Below are positions 21,513 to 34,296 of a stretch of DNA of 64,000 bases, one piece after another; position 1 is the stretch's first letter, and each line of letters opens with the position of its first letter. Position numbers and translations under genes: made by a program. Origin of the DNA: Panonychus citri. Taxonomy: Eukaryota > Arthropoda > Arachnida > Trombidiformes > Tetranychidae. The notes below the pieces were generated by a model. It was not told where the DNA came from. It ran no database searches and worked only from the letters and a program-made list of their open reading frames with translations. Location: NCBI RefSeq assembly GCF_014898815.1, contig NW_026515544.1, positions 2,604,001-2,668,000 on the forward strand. Reading direction: 5' to 3'.

Positions 21513-24500
21513 ATGGCTGCTAATTCAGCCTCTGTTATTCCCAATCTTTTTGTTACTGGTTCAACTCAGGAGCGGAAGGTAAGTCCAATTCTCACTATTA
21601 TCATCATCATCACCATCATCATCATCAATAGTTTGTCAATAATCGGTTAACCTTTTAATTTAATTATCTTTCGTACCAACAATTCCACCTAAAACAACAT
21701 TAGATAAAACCGATGTATTAACAGGGTCTTTTTTTATTCTCTTTAGAATAAATCTAGAAATTGGAATATTCTACATTAACTATTTCTTTCTTTCTTTTTA
21801 TTTGTTCTCTTTCTACCTTTATTTTCTACTCTATGTTCTCTATTCCATTTCAACCTGACTTAGAATCGTTTCATTGACTATTTTCTCATTCTTTCATTTC
21901 TTTCTGTCTATTTCTTTTTTTCTGTTGTCAGTTTTTCTGTTACCTTACTCCCTTTTTCCCTTAAAACCTTTCTATCTCTCTCTCTCTCTCTTTCTTTCTC
22001 AACTCTATCTTTCTATCAACCTCTTTCTAATTTATACTTTCTTTATCTCTTTCTATCTTTTCAGGAACTGGTGCGTAAAGGTATACCTGAGCAATATCGT
22101 GGTCTTGCTTGGCAATATTTGTGCAATGCAACTTCACCCGCTATTAGAGAAAAATATTTCGAATATCTTAAACAGGATTCACCTTGTGAGAAAATAATTC
22201 GACGTGATATTGCTCGTACTTATCCCGAGCATGAATTTTTCAAAGAACAAGATGGACCCGGTCAAGAAGGTCTATTCAATGTGATGAAAGCTTATTCAAT
22301 ACACGATAGTGAGGTCGGTTATTGTCAAGGTAGCGCTTTTCTGGTTGGTGTTTTATTACTTCATATGTCACCTGAAATTGCTTTCGCTGTTCTGGTTAAA
22401 TTAATGGAAGAATATCGACTCAGAGAAATATATAAACCCACCATGGCCGAATTAGGATTATGTATATATCAACTTGAATGTATGGTTCAGGTAATTGGTT
22501 GTATTTGATTAATCTTTTTCCTACATCATCATCATTATCAATAGTTTAACCCAATAATCTGTCTCAATATGTTCAGAACCTTATTTATGACTTATCATCA
22601 TAACCAATCACATTCAATAATGGTTATGATTGTTAATTCATTTTTAGTAATATCAATATTTGGAATAATTTGATTTCCAAATTACTTTATTATCACCTTT
22701 ACGCCCCTTAAATCTTATGATTTTATCTTGAGGTTAGTCTTTTCATTGATTTGCTTTGATTGTTGATCAACACAATTGTTCACAATTTGTGACAAATTTT
22801 TTCTTTTGCTGTTGTTACCTACACTACCCTGGGTTACATGAAACTGTTTACATTCCAGTTTGTCATTAATAACCATCATCCTCATCTCATTACCATCCTA
22901 ATAACAATAAATACTAACAATTAGATGAAATAATTCAAACATGAACAGAAACAAAAACCTTGAAATCAACGTACAAACGTAATTATATTGATCTAATTGT
23001 TGAGAATACAATTTTTTTTTCACTTAACCATCAATGGGTTATATTTATGTGAAGGAAAATTAAATTATGATGATCAACTACTATTATCAATTGTAGGATT
23101 TAAATCATCATCATCATAATGTCCTCGTCACATCAAGTTCATTGAGGAAACATTTTGTTTGATGAAAATACAAAATCTCTTTCTAAACAAAGGTCTTTAA
23201 ATTTAAAAGGATAATCAAATTTAATTCTTATGCTAATTAATCCTAATTACAAGCGAATCTGAATTAACAATTTACAATGTAGACCATTTTAATCATTTTG
23301 TAACAATTATAAACTGTTAACATTATAAATCTAGAAAAAAACGTTAATCAAAGTGATTAATTGTTTATCCTTTTACTTTGTACTTTAAATAGACAAAATT
23401 TCAAACCAATTCAAGTGTTTTAACTTCTAGATTGTAATTATAATTAATTCATATTTCTATTCCATTTACTATCAATATTTATTAATAAATATGAGATGAA
23501 GGAATTGAAGTGATTACAGTTTGAGAGACAAAAATAAATCAACAGATTAACGTTGTCAAATTTGATGATATAAATAACAACAATATTACACCAATGGTCA
23601 TTTTAAGTGTCCAGCTAAATGGTCATTTTTATTGACAAATGAGATTCTCACTCTTTTCATTTGAAACAATTTAATCCATTAACCATTACAGATAATCAAT
23701 CATCTTTATCCCATTTTTCCCCATTGAGAATCATTGAAGATTCTGAAAGCCTTGAGTTTGAACTAATATTATTATCGATCCACTCATGTTATTATTAAGT
23801 CAATCAACAAAATTAACCATCAAAGAATAAACTGTTAACTTTAATTGTTAACAATTAGAATGTGTTCATTTTGATAATCATTTCACACGGAAGTTTAATT
23901 GTATTTCGTTACGTTACAATTTCTCTCTCTCCTCAATACACAAATCATTCTAATTCATTTTTTTCTTTCTCTCCTTTTTTGCTATTCTTTTTTTTTCTCT
24001 ACCAGGAACTTTTACCTGAACTGAATCGACATTTCCAACAGCAAAATTATAATACAACCATGTACGCCTCCTCTTGGTTCCTAACCCTGTTCACAGCATT
24101 TCTACCTTTGCATATCGCTGAGAGAGTGATTGACTTATTTCTGTCCGAGGGAATGGAGATGATCTTTCGTCTATCAATCGCTTTGTTAATGATTTGTAAA
24201 GAGGAATTACTTAAGCTTGACATGGAGGGTCTTCTAGAGTATTTTAGGAAAGAAATGCCAGCTCGATGTGAGATTGATCCAGATTATCTGGTTACATTAG
24301 CAATTCAGATTAAATATGATCAGAAAAAGATGAAAAAGTGAGTTGTATCCGTGTAGAAAATTTATTCATTGTAATTAGTTTAGATTAATCATTCTAATTG
24401 TGATGACCATTGATTGGTAACTTTTTTCATCAATCTTGTCTAATTTTCTCTCAACAATAGACTAACCAAGGAATACAATGCATTAAAAACCAAAGAGCAA

Positions 24501-26116
24501 GAAGAACAGGTTGAACTTAGAGTAAGTATTTTGATAATTGATTAATTATCGATTTTTGTTTGTTTGTTAACAATCTAATCAAATATTATTCAATCTATAT
24601 TTCCATTGTTTTTAGAAACTACGAACTGAGAATCGTTTACTTCGTCAGCGGATTGAAAACTTAGAACAGGAAAGTGGTGAGCTGGCTGATAAATTGATCC
24701 AGGGTCAAGTTTGCCGTGCACAGGAAGCGGAAGATAATTTTATTATTAAACGTGAATTATCAACCTTGAAACAGAAGCGTATTGATCTAGAGAAAGAGAT
24801 TGAAAGATTGGAATTAACAATCAAAGAATTGAAAGAAATCAATGCTCTGAAAAATTCCCTTGAATCTAAAGAGGCTGCTCAGGTTATCGATTCCTTACAA
24901 GAGGAATTGGTCGCAGTTAAACTGAGAGATGCTGAAAACAATGATGAGATGAAAAATCTTCGAGAAAGAATCAATCAACTGGAAGAGGTTAATCAGCGTC
25001 TTCGTGAGGTACCACCGGATCATGCGGTGGCCCAGTTACAAGAAGAATTGATTGCGGTTAAACTTCGTGAAGCTGAGGCCAATCTATCGATGAAACAATT
25101 GAGACAGAAAATTAGTGATCTCCAGCTAATGTGGAATGAACATTTGTCCACCTCCCATGCAAACTCTGACTCCTCCCAACCCAATAGTTTGGAAACAGCA
25201 TCCAATTCAACTCCTTCAGCCTTATCGGTAACCTCTAGCCCGTTAAAGATGCTTGGTAATTCACTCAAGCGAAGCTCCGACTTTTCAAATGAGATTAGCA
25301 AGTTAAAACAAGAATTGATGAGCGCTAAATTAAGGGAGGCCGAAGCGGTTGCCGAATTGAAAGAGTTGCGGCAAAAAGTTATGGAATTGGAGACACAGAA
25401 CCAGGTCAGTTTAAATCAGATTCGAAGGCAGGCTGATGAGATGAACAAGGTTCGACTCGAACAGGAATGTGTCACCGATAAGGAGCGAAAATTGTTCAAT
25501 GAGATACAAGCAGAGCGACATAAATACACTGAACTTGATGCTAAATATAAAGAACAGCAAATGATGAATCGTATCAAAGATCTGGAATTAACTCAAACTA
25601 TCGCTGAGCTCAAACAAAAACTTTATTCATATGAAGTAAAGGTAAGTTGATTTAAAAGTTAATCTCACCTAAAAACTAATGATTGAAATTAGTTGATTAC
25701 ATTTTAAGAAAATGGTGTAATTTGTATATCATTAGTGTGGAACAGACAGAAAAAATTAAGAAACAACAATCGAATCGTTAATAATCTCTTTCTTTTCTTT
25801 CTCTTCCTCATTTTTTCACTTCTTACCTTCTACTTTATCTACAATTAACCTGATGGTGACGACGATGATTATATGATATATTTAGAAGGAAGAATTAGTT
25901 ACTGTTAAAAAATTAATGGAAAGTGGAAGTGAACCTCAAGATACCGATGAACTTCATGATCGAATGGCTGAATTACAGACAGAGATGTTTCGACTTGAAA
26001 TTCAAAAGAGAAAACTTAATAATCTTCACCATGCAAACGAAACCGCCGCTGAGTATCTACACCAATGTAAACCGTATCAAGGTGAAAACAACAAGGCTGA
26101 TCTGACAATCACTTGA
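21513..26116 (+). CDS. Evi5: EVI5-type TBC-domain Rab GTPase-activating protein
   Basis: Exons 21513-21578, 22065-22490, 24006-24337, 24461-24521, 24616-25641 and 25886-26116; 713 residues with all phases consistent. The TBC domain (about residues 23-235) has the arginine finger in IRRDIAR (Arg73) and the glutamine finger in YCQG (Gln110), so it should be an active GAP; Drosophila Evi5 acts on Rab11. The rest is a long coiled coil beginning RLIQGQV-like (LIQGQVCRAQEAE) with repeated AVKLR-EAE units, broken by a Ser-rich linker around 25140-25280. The protein starts only 22 residues before the TBC domain, whereas vertebrate EVI5 has a longer N-terminus; a missed upstream exon or alternative start is possible. 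The third intron-separated exon follows a 1.5-kb intron. Confidence 0.93.
22491..24005 (+). other. Large intron of Evi5
   Basis: 1,515-bp GT-AG intron splitting the TBC domain. AT-rich with no internal gene. Its last 150 bp are strongly pyrimidine-rich before the ACCAG acceptor. Confidence 0.8.
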
Positions 26117-27678
26117 TTACTCTGATTAGAATAACTATATTTATCTTTAGCAGCAATAATACATAATATAATTCATCACAATTCTTTTAATATTAACACA
26201 AAGAGTCAAAAAAAAAGGTTACCAACCAACAACTATTAACGGGACTTCAAGAAGGCAATTTAACATCTCCAGATGATTTAGTTGATTGTTGAAATTGTTC
26301 AACAATAACTAAGTAATTTCAAAGAACCCCCAAGAAAACAAGCAATTAAGCAAAATTATTTCTCCACATCGTCATAATCACACAATTGAAATTTTTTCCA
26401 CCAACAAGCAAAGGAAACAAAGTTTTTTTTTCACCAAAAATCAAAACAAACTAATTGGATCAAACTTGGCCTCCAATCTCAATCAATTATTATCATAGTC
26501 GAAATCAGTTCAATCAAATCAAAAAGAAATTAACTCAAGGTAGACACACACACACACCAATCATCATCCAATTTAGGAAATTTAAACTCACCTGCGGATC
26601 TATTATCATATTCACCGAGATCATCAAGTTCATTATCATCATCCCGCCATCAACGTCATCATCCATTCAGCAAAATCTTTTTGCTTTTTCTTTACTCAAA
26701 CTGCAAAAATCGCTCACTCACAAATTAGCTTATTCTCTTGCATCTTCTCTTACTTTTAACCTTTCAATTCTTTCAATTCTTTCTTTTTTTCTATTTATCT
26801 TTTTCTATTGTTTCAATTTTACTTTCTTTTTCTTACCTTTTATCTTAAACTTCCTTTTCTCAAAATCTCTCTACTCAATTTTGTTGTTTCTCTTTCCTTT
26901 TCCTCTCTCCCTTTATTTCTCTAAGGTTTTCATCTTCTTTTTTTCGTCACTACTTTTTTTTCTAAAACAACAACAACAAGCAAAAACAACTAATTCATAG
27001 CACTAAAGAAAGAGAAAACAAAGAAAAGAAAACGAGAAGAAAACAACAAAAAAAAATGATTTTCCAATCAGCATCTTCTTTGCCCTCCGGGTTTCTTACC
27101 TTTTTCTTATACTTTATTCTTAGTTGACTTCGGATAACACATAATAAAGATACAACACTTTTTTCCTTACATTTTTGACAAACATTTATTCTAATTACTG
27201 CTAATGATCAGTTAATTAACAGTAGAAAACAAGACAATCCTCAGGTGAGAGAAAATCGAAAAATAGAAGAAAAAAAAAGAAAAAGAATCCACAAGGAGTC
27301 GCCACAAGCGATTCTTTTGGAGGGATCAGTTGATTTCGGTTGAGGAAAGAGAGAGAAAGAGAGAGAGACAGAAGATGGAACGAGTTAAATTTGTTCAGGT
27401 TTAACAAACTTTAATCGTGAATAAATTGTTACCGTCGATTCTAAAAATATCAAATGTTTATTGATGAAAATTGTGGTTTCACCAGTAATTTCCACTTCCA
27501 TCGTCATCAACAACACCAACAATCACCAACAATCAATAAAACTAACCAACAATATTTACCTTTGTTTATCTGGTTTGTTCCTATTGTTTTTGTTCATCTA
27601 ATTTTTTTTTTCTATTCTTTTTGTAGAATCAAATTCTCTTCTCTTTTATATTAGTGTTTTTAATTTAATTTTGTGAAT
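26117..27678. other. Evi5 3' UTR and HSL 5' flank
   Basis: AT-rich, with T-rich tracts at 26770-26960 that produce a long meaningless frame (Phe/Leu/Ser only). A GA/CT tract lies at about 27347-27372. No gene supported. Confidence 0.5.
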
Positions 27679-30243
27679 ATGTTTTGTGAACAATCGGTTC
27701 GTATGATGAACCAAATGGAATACATGGCTGATTGTATTGAGATTATTTTAAAAAGAAGTGACTGTCCACACCTAACTAGCCATATTCGGACATTGAAAGA
27801 TGGAGGAAGAGAAATTGCTTGTTGGGCCCCTGAATATGATTATGGATCAATTCATGCTAATGGTTACTGGTCTCTTCTTTCAATAGGCCTTAAATTATGT
27901 ACATTGGTTGTTGACCGTTATAAGGATGATCCAAATCCAATTATTGACAGTGATTTGAAAAATTTACTCGATTTTGCCAACATCGCCATTGAAGTGGTCA
28001 GATTACTTCGTAAAGATTCAATCGACAGTAAGTGAACGAGAAAAATATTATCATATTTTAACCATGGATTAACTTTTTTCTTTCACCATTGCTAATAGTT
28101 TTTCTCTGTCTTTTTCACTAATTATAATATTATAATAGCTGCTTTAGCTCGAGGATCCTCTGAACCAAGTCTACAAGCTTCCTCTTTAAAATATTTTGTT
28201 GATCTATTTGGACTCTTATTGAGTATTGAGAAGGAAAAAATTGCTCCAGCTTTTGGACAATTTTGTGGTTTCTGGTTGAGTCGACAATCACAATATGCGA
28301 CAACCGTTTTTGTCACTGGACTGTCCTTGTTATCTGCTCGCCTTACTGATGGTTTAAAATGTATTGTTAGTTGTAATCAACGAGGCTTGGTGTTTGCAGA
28401 GTTGATTAAAAAAGCTGATGTCTCTTTTGTCACCAAATTGAGAAATATATTGGAAAGTTCATTGTATAAAACTTATCTTCCAATTATTTTCTACGGACGA
28501 TCGCCCAAAACTCGGATAGATATTTATTTTAAACGACAAACCACCTGGATAATTAGTCCAATTAATAAGAAAATTTTAAGATTCACTGAAAATCAAGTCG
28601 GTGGTGGACCCACTGGTTGGTCAAAGGATCAAGTTCGTTGTCGACTTTTCCAAAGTCTTTCACCATCGGATAAAAGTTATCAAGGCAAGCTTTTAATCTA
28701 CTGTCATGGTGGCGGATTCACCATGGGATCACCCGAATCTCAAGAAGTAAGTATAAATTGTAATCAATTTAATTAATTGTTAGCCGAAACCTCACCTTGA
28801 TTTTCTCAACCATAAATAACTATTATTATTAATTCACTCATTCATACAACTATTAATTTATATTTTTCTTTTCCCTATAACTGACCTAATATTAAATTTA
28901 ATTTATTTAATCATTCAAATCAATTCACAATCAGCAAGAATCATGAAATGGTTAAAATAAATCAAATTAATTCTAATTTTAAGCTGATTAAATTTAACCA
29001 TCATTGTCAATTTGTTTGACAAATAGAGATAAATTTATTTAATCATGTGTTAAAAAATCCCTAATTACTATTTACAATTGATTAGTTCTAAATTTGATTT
29101 GACATTAAATGTAAACTCTAATTATCCGATTTAAGCCTCTTAATTTTTCTTCTCCCTGATTTTACTAATCCAATTATCTTGTCATTGTTTTTATTTTTTT
29201 TTCCTGCTTTACACTAATAGATTTTCATCCGCGATTGGGCTAACAAACTAGATGGAATCCCAATTCTCAGCGTTAACTATACTCTCGCTCCGGAAGCTAA
29301 GTTTCCAGTGGCCTTACAAGAAATTCTTGACGTTTATCTTTCGGTGACTACTGAGGACGATGGTCCATCGCCTTTGGAACAGTTCCTGGGCTACCGTCCA
29401 AACCAGATCACTTTGGTGGGCGATTCAGCCGGAGGTAACCTAAGTGCCAGTCTTTGTATGGTTCTAAATGATATCCGTTCAAAGGATCCAACTTTCCCGA
29501 TACAAATGCCCAATTCATTGATCTGTTTCTATGCTCCGTTTAACATTACCCTTTTACTGTCGCCTTCAATTACATTGGCCTCCTGTGATTCCCTCCTATC
29601 AGCGGGCTTAATGTTATCCTGTTTCGAGGCTTATCTGCCAATAACAGATGACACAAACTCTCATGATAATGTTAATTCAGCTGTTGATGATAACTCACTC
29701 ATCAAATTACCTAATCTGGTTGAATTGATTAAAAATTTGCTTAAATATGTTAAAGGTTCGTCTCTTATGATAAAATTAACTTTACGATTGAATTTTTTCC
29801 TGAGTGTCATGTTCTTGATTGATAAGGTTGATTGTTTATCTTATTATTATTTTTGAAACTTTTACTTTCCTCATTCCTATTTAGATTTGAAATTGTTTCG
29901 TACTGGTCAATGTGATCCTTGGTATCGAGCGGAAAAGGACAAATTACAGGAAACTGTTGAACGATTGTACAAGATAACCTCAAATCCATACATTTCACCA
30001 CTTTATTACCAAGACTTTGAATCATTGGCTTCAATTAATTTACACTTAATTGCTCTTCATTTTGATCCTTTTCTTGATGATAATGTTACTATGGCCAAAA
30101 GATGGAAGGGTAAAGTTACATTGGACGTTCTTGATGGACTTCAACACGGTTTCCTCAATTATATGCCATTTATTGACGAAGGTCGGAAGGCCAATGAATT
30201 AGCAGTGAGACGAATCAAAGAAACCTTCAATATCGATGATTAA
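27679..30243 (+). CDS. HSL: Hormone-sensitive lipase
   Basis: Hydrolyses diacylglycerol and sterol esters on lipid droplets. Exons are 27679-28027, 28139-28746, 29221-29755 and 29885-30243 (616 residues). The donor of exon 3 is the non-typical AAAG|GTTCGT, chosen because it alone restores phase with the next exon (V-K-D-L-K). The N-terminal HSL domain spans about residues 1-290. The alpha/beta-hydrolase part has the oxyanion motif HGGGF (306-310), nucleophile Ser388 in GDSAGG, probable Asp558 in FDPFLDD, and His585 in LQHGF, so the catalytic triad is complete. The stretch between Ser388 and Asp558, which carries the regulatory insert in vertebrates, is short and shows no obvious PKA site. It is shorter than vertebrate HSL. 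Confidence 0.93.
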
Positions 30244-31124
30244 CTTTACAATTAACTTAAATTGCTCAATCAGTTTTAACCTTTTTAATTTTCTTTGCAA
30301 TATTGACGTTTATTTTTTTATCAACAAGTTTTTAGCTCCGTTTTTAATCATACTTAACTCATCAATTACTCCAATCCAACACAATTAAGCGTTAATTGTT
30401 GGAAATGCAAACCAAGACAATCGGATCACTGTGATCATGCAATTATTTTAATTATTGTTAAATTATTTCGTTCATTCCTTACCTTTTTAATTGTAACTCT
30501 TTTTTTACAATTTTTAAAATCTTATCATTTAGTTAGTTTAATTATCTTAGTTAATCAATTTTTCATGTCTTTCAAACTTTTACCTCTTTGCAATTAACAT
30601 CCTTTGATTAACTAGATAATATTGTGCAATTAAACTAACTTTTATTGATACAATTGATAGAAATTAATGACTGTTGATAAAAAGCTCAATAAGCTTTCCT
30701 CAGGATTAATTAAAAATGTTAATTCTCATTACCTTAAATTGCAATAATAACAATAAGACATTCAAACTAATTGATGATTAAAACAATTATCATGTTAATA
30801 GAATTTAAATTGTTAACATTATTTACCAATCAAACTCTTAAATAACTAAATTTTAGGCTATTATTATTTTTTACCATTTAACTAATGATCAAAATTATAC
30901 TTTTATTGTCCTCAAATTGTGAGTGGAAAAATTAACTAATAATCTCATAGCCTTGGATATCTAATCAACAATCAGGTTTGTAATCAAATTTAAAATGAAA
31001 AGAAAGTACAAAAACCATGGTAACTGTTAAATTGTTTCCTTGAAACAATTTTAATTGATTTGAATTTTTAATTTAGCTCAAAATTATTGATTAAATTGCG
31101 ATGGAATAGAAGCAAAAACAGAAA
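30244..31124. other. Intergenic DNA
   Basis: HSL 3' UTR and the 5' flank of the carotenoid oxygenase. AT-rich; no gene seen. Confidence 0.5.
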
Positions 31125-31194
31125 TGATTAGAATTAAATATCCAACAGATGATCTTTGTTTACATAATCAAATTGGATGGAAAATACTGACAAG
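31125..31194 (+). other. Probable 5' UTR exon (with uORF) of the carotenoid oxygenase
   Basis: A good donor (CAAG|GTAAGT at 31194/31195) pairs with the acceptor CTTTCAG at 31457, upstream of the ATG at 31529. An ATG at 31125 opens a roughly 30-codon frame that crosses this splice and stops before the main start, so it would be a uORF. The left edge of the exon is not visible. Confidence 0.4.
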
Positions 31195-31528
31195 GTAAGT
31201 TTGTTTTTCTATTGACTTTTCCTCTAATTCCTCTGGTCTCTTTAGTCAATTGCTTCGCTTTAATTACCAAACCTTGTTAATCATTTACCTTCCCCCTCAT
31301 TCTGCTTCTCAGAAATTAAGATAATTATGAATCAACAAGTAATCAGTTGATAAGAAATGATCAAGTAAACGCCCTGTAGAATCCGAATCATTTGTTTACA
31401 TTTGATTTTCATTTATTATTTTCTTTCTAATTGTGATTTGCTCTTCTCTCCTTTCAGTGTTAATCTAATTGTTGGCTAATTAGTGTCTTCTATTGGTTGT
31501 TAATTGTATTGTTAATTATCAAAGAGCA

Positions 31529-34296
31529 ATGGATAAGCTTTTCTCCAATACTCCTGCTTGTGAATCTGAACATGTGCTTAAGGTAATTGGCGAATTACCT
31601 GATTGGTTAAATGGTAATTTGTTCCGTCTTGGCCCAGGTCTTTTCGACCTGGACGAGGATTTTTGTGTGAACCATTGGTTCGACGGGGCAGCCATACTTT
31701 TCCGTTACTCGTTTAAGGCCAACAATCAAGTGTCCGCCCGATCGGTTTACCTGAAAACCGACGCTTACCAAAAGATGATCACAGTTCGTCGACCAGTTTA
31801 TACAGAATTCGGAACTCAAGCTTATCCGGATACATCAAAATCCATATTCTCAAGATTTATTAATCGTGTTGCACCATCAGAATTAACTGATAATGTTCAT
31901 GGAAACATTTACTCAATTGGAAATGATTTGTATTGTGCCTCTGAAACCTGTAACATTTGGCGGATTAATCCTGAAACTCTTGAAGCCGAAAATAAAGTTG
32001 ACCTTTCCAAAGTACTTTCAGTTCACTTGGCCTCTTCTCACCCACACACTGAACCCGATGGGACCGTAATTAACTTAGGATCATCTTTCCTTACCGGATT
32101 AAAGTATCATCTGTTCAAAATTTATCCTAATTGTAAAAATCCCGAGGAAATAAACAACAACTCCAACACTCCGAATGCCCTCACAACCAAACCAACAACC
32201 AGCTACAACCGTAAACGTAAAGATGATAAGGCCAAATGTAACTTTCCACCGACCAAACAAATCGCCACTTTATCCTCATCTTGGACCACAATGTTTTCAT
32301 ATAATCACAGTTTCTCAGTCACCAAGAATTATATTATCGTAATTGAACAACCGATGTTGATTAATATGCTCAAATTGGTCGCAGTGGTGATTAAACAAAA
32401 TCCACTGCGAGAAGCATTTGAATGGGTCGGTGATCAAGAAAAGGTTAGCAAAGCAACTCAATCTTTTCCCACCGCGATTAAATTTCCCGTTCAAATCCTT
32501 AATTGTTAATTCGTTAAGATTACAGTTGATTTAGTTAATCACAATACACTCAACATCTAATGTCCTTTGTCTGTCTCTTACCTGTTGATTACCTTTATCT
32601 TTATCTAGTCAATTGATTAACTCATTAAGATTGAGTCTAATCAAGTTAATCACTCTAGAGTACAATTGTCTTGTATCTCTCCTAAATTGATAACAATTAA
32701 CAAGAATATAAATGTTATTTGATTATTATTAGAAATCTTTTTGGTTGATCTTTGTGATTTTCCAATGAAAATTTGCTTACATCAACATCCTCATTAATTA
32801 ATTAACCTAATTGAGGTAATCAACAATAAAACCAGACAATCAATTGTAATCTATAATCATAATAACAATTAACATCTCAAGTAGCACAAAACAAAAAAAT
32901 ACAAAGCTCATCACTTATCCTCTAAATTTGTTAATTGTTTCCCTACCTAAGTAATTTTCCTCCAGACTAATTAATTGATTTGATCTTTCATTGTCTCTAA
33001 ACTTGTTAAAACTAATTGATTGTTTCCATTTTCCTCAGAATCGATTTCATGTTATCGAAAAGGAAAGTGGCCGCATTTTACCTTATTCCTTTACGCTCCC
33101 TTTCTTTTCCTCCACGATTAACGCTTACGAAGAGGATAATCATATTGTCATCGATTTAGTTGGTTACGATAATGAGCGTGTTTTGGACACTTTTTACTTG
33201 GAGAGACTCCGTCGAGCCCAAACAGTGGAATCAATTTGTACACCGACGATTCGTCGATACGTTTTACCGATCGTTGATACCGAGAAAATACTTAAAGACA
33301 AGAATCGAAAACGACTTCACGATAATCTAACTACTCTTCCTTATACTAAATCACGATCGGAAAAGATTGACGAAAATGGAATCAGTGTAACTGCTGATAT
33401 TCTATTGAATCCAGGTAAGAAATTAACGAACTAATTGTGTTAATCAATTTAACTGTTATTCCAATTTGATTTGTTTTCACTTTTCAGGCTTTGAGATTCC
33501 TTCAATCAACAGAAATTATGATGCTCGTGATTATGAATTCGTTTATGGTAGCGGATTGTTTGAGAGAAACGAATTCTCAAACTCGGTAAGAATAAATTTT
33601 CTAATTTAATTACCCACAAACTACGATTATCAACGGAAGTAAATTGCGTGAGTTGGTGTTAATTGTCACGGTTAATGGTTAATTAGCTAATGTCATTTAA
33701 TACCCAACCTGTGATACTTTCACATGAAGTAAATTACAAGCAACATTTAGTTTGGTTCTTGTTATTGGTTTAACTAAATTTTTGTTTCCCTTCACAATTA
33801 ATATTCATTTTAACCATTGATTATTATGTTATTTTCTTAATTGTTATAGTTGGTTAAATTTAGTGTCAAATCTCAATTACGATGGACTTGGGTTGGTACT
33901 CCAACACAATTTGCAGGCGAGGCCATTTTTGTACCACGACCTGGCTCATCAGTTGAAGACGATGGTAATTTAACCTAACCTTTAATTGTTCCAACTTTTT
34001 AATTGTTATTTGTTTGTTTTTTTTCAGGTTTAATTATGTCCACGGTTTCAGAATTATCTACTGATAAAGATAATTTCCTTCTCGTTCTTAACGCAATCAA
34101 TTTTAAAGAAGTGGCCAGAATTGTTATGGACAAAGTTTCGTTATGTCCAACTGTTCATGGACTTTGGGTTCCCAATCAGCAATCAATTGTTACAATTAAA
34201 TCAAATGAATCAAATGATTCCTGTGAATCAAGTGGCCAGTCCAATGAATTAACTTCATCATCAAGTGGCGGTATTCAACCAATGCCGTCACAATAA
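31529..34296 (+). CDS. Carotenoid cleavage oxygenase (NinaB/BCO/RPE65 family), one Fe ligand missing
   Basis: The family cleaves or isomerises carotenoids and retinoids using a non-haem iron held by four histidines. Exons are 31529-32443, 33039-33414, 33488-33585, 33850-33964 and 34028-34296 (590 residues, all phases matching). The start is FRLGPGLFD...NHWFDG, as in BCO/RPE65 proteins. Iron ligands seen: the His in SSHPHTEPDG (171-173), the His in YNHSF, and the last in TVHGLW. The third, normally in F-H-x-x-NAYE, is absent: the sequence reads FFSSTINAYEED. The partial copy at 36250-36631 reads FFFLHTINAYEED there. The two differ by four small indels, net six bases, at 33086-33117. The enzyme as written should be impaired unless this is a consensus error. 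An Asn/Thr/Lys-rich insert lies near residues 200-240. Confidence 0.88.

Noticed and set aside
26455..27000. 181-codon frame rich in Phe, Leu and Ser
   Set aside because: Produced by T-rich low-complexity DNA in the Evi5-HSL interval; no start context or domain.
32950..33855. Interpretation of the repeated exons as alternative (mutually exclusive) exons of one gene
   Set aside because: The copy lies downstream of the last exon and of another gene and is not followed by exons 4-5, so normal splicing cannot use it.
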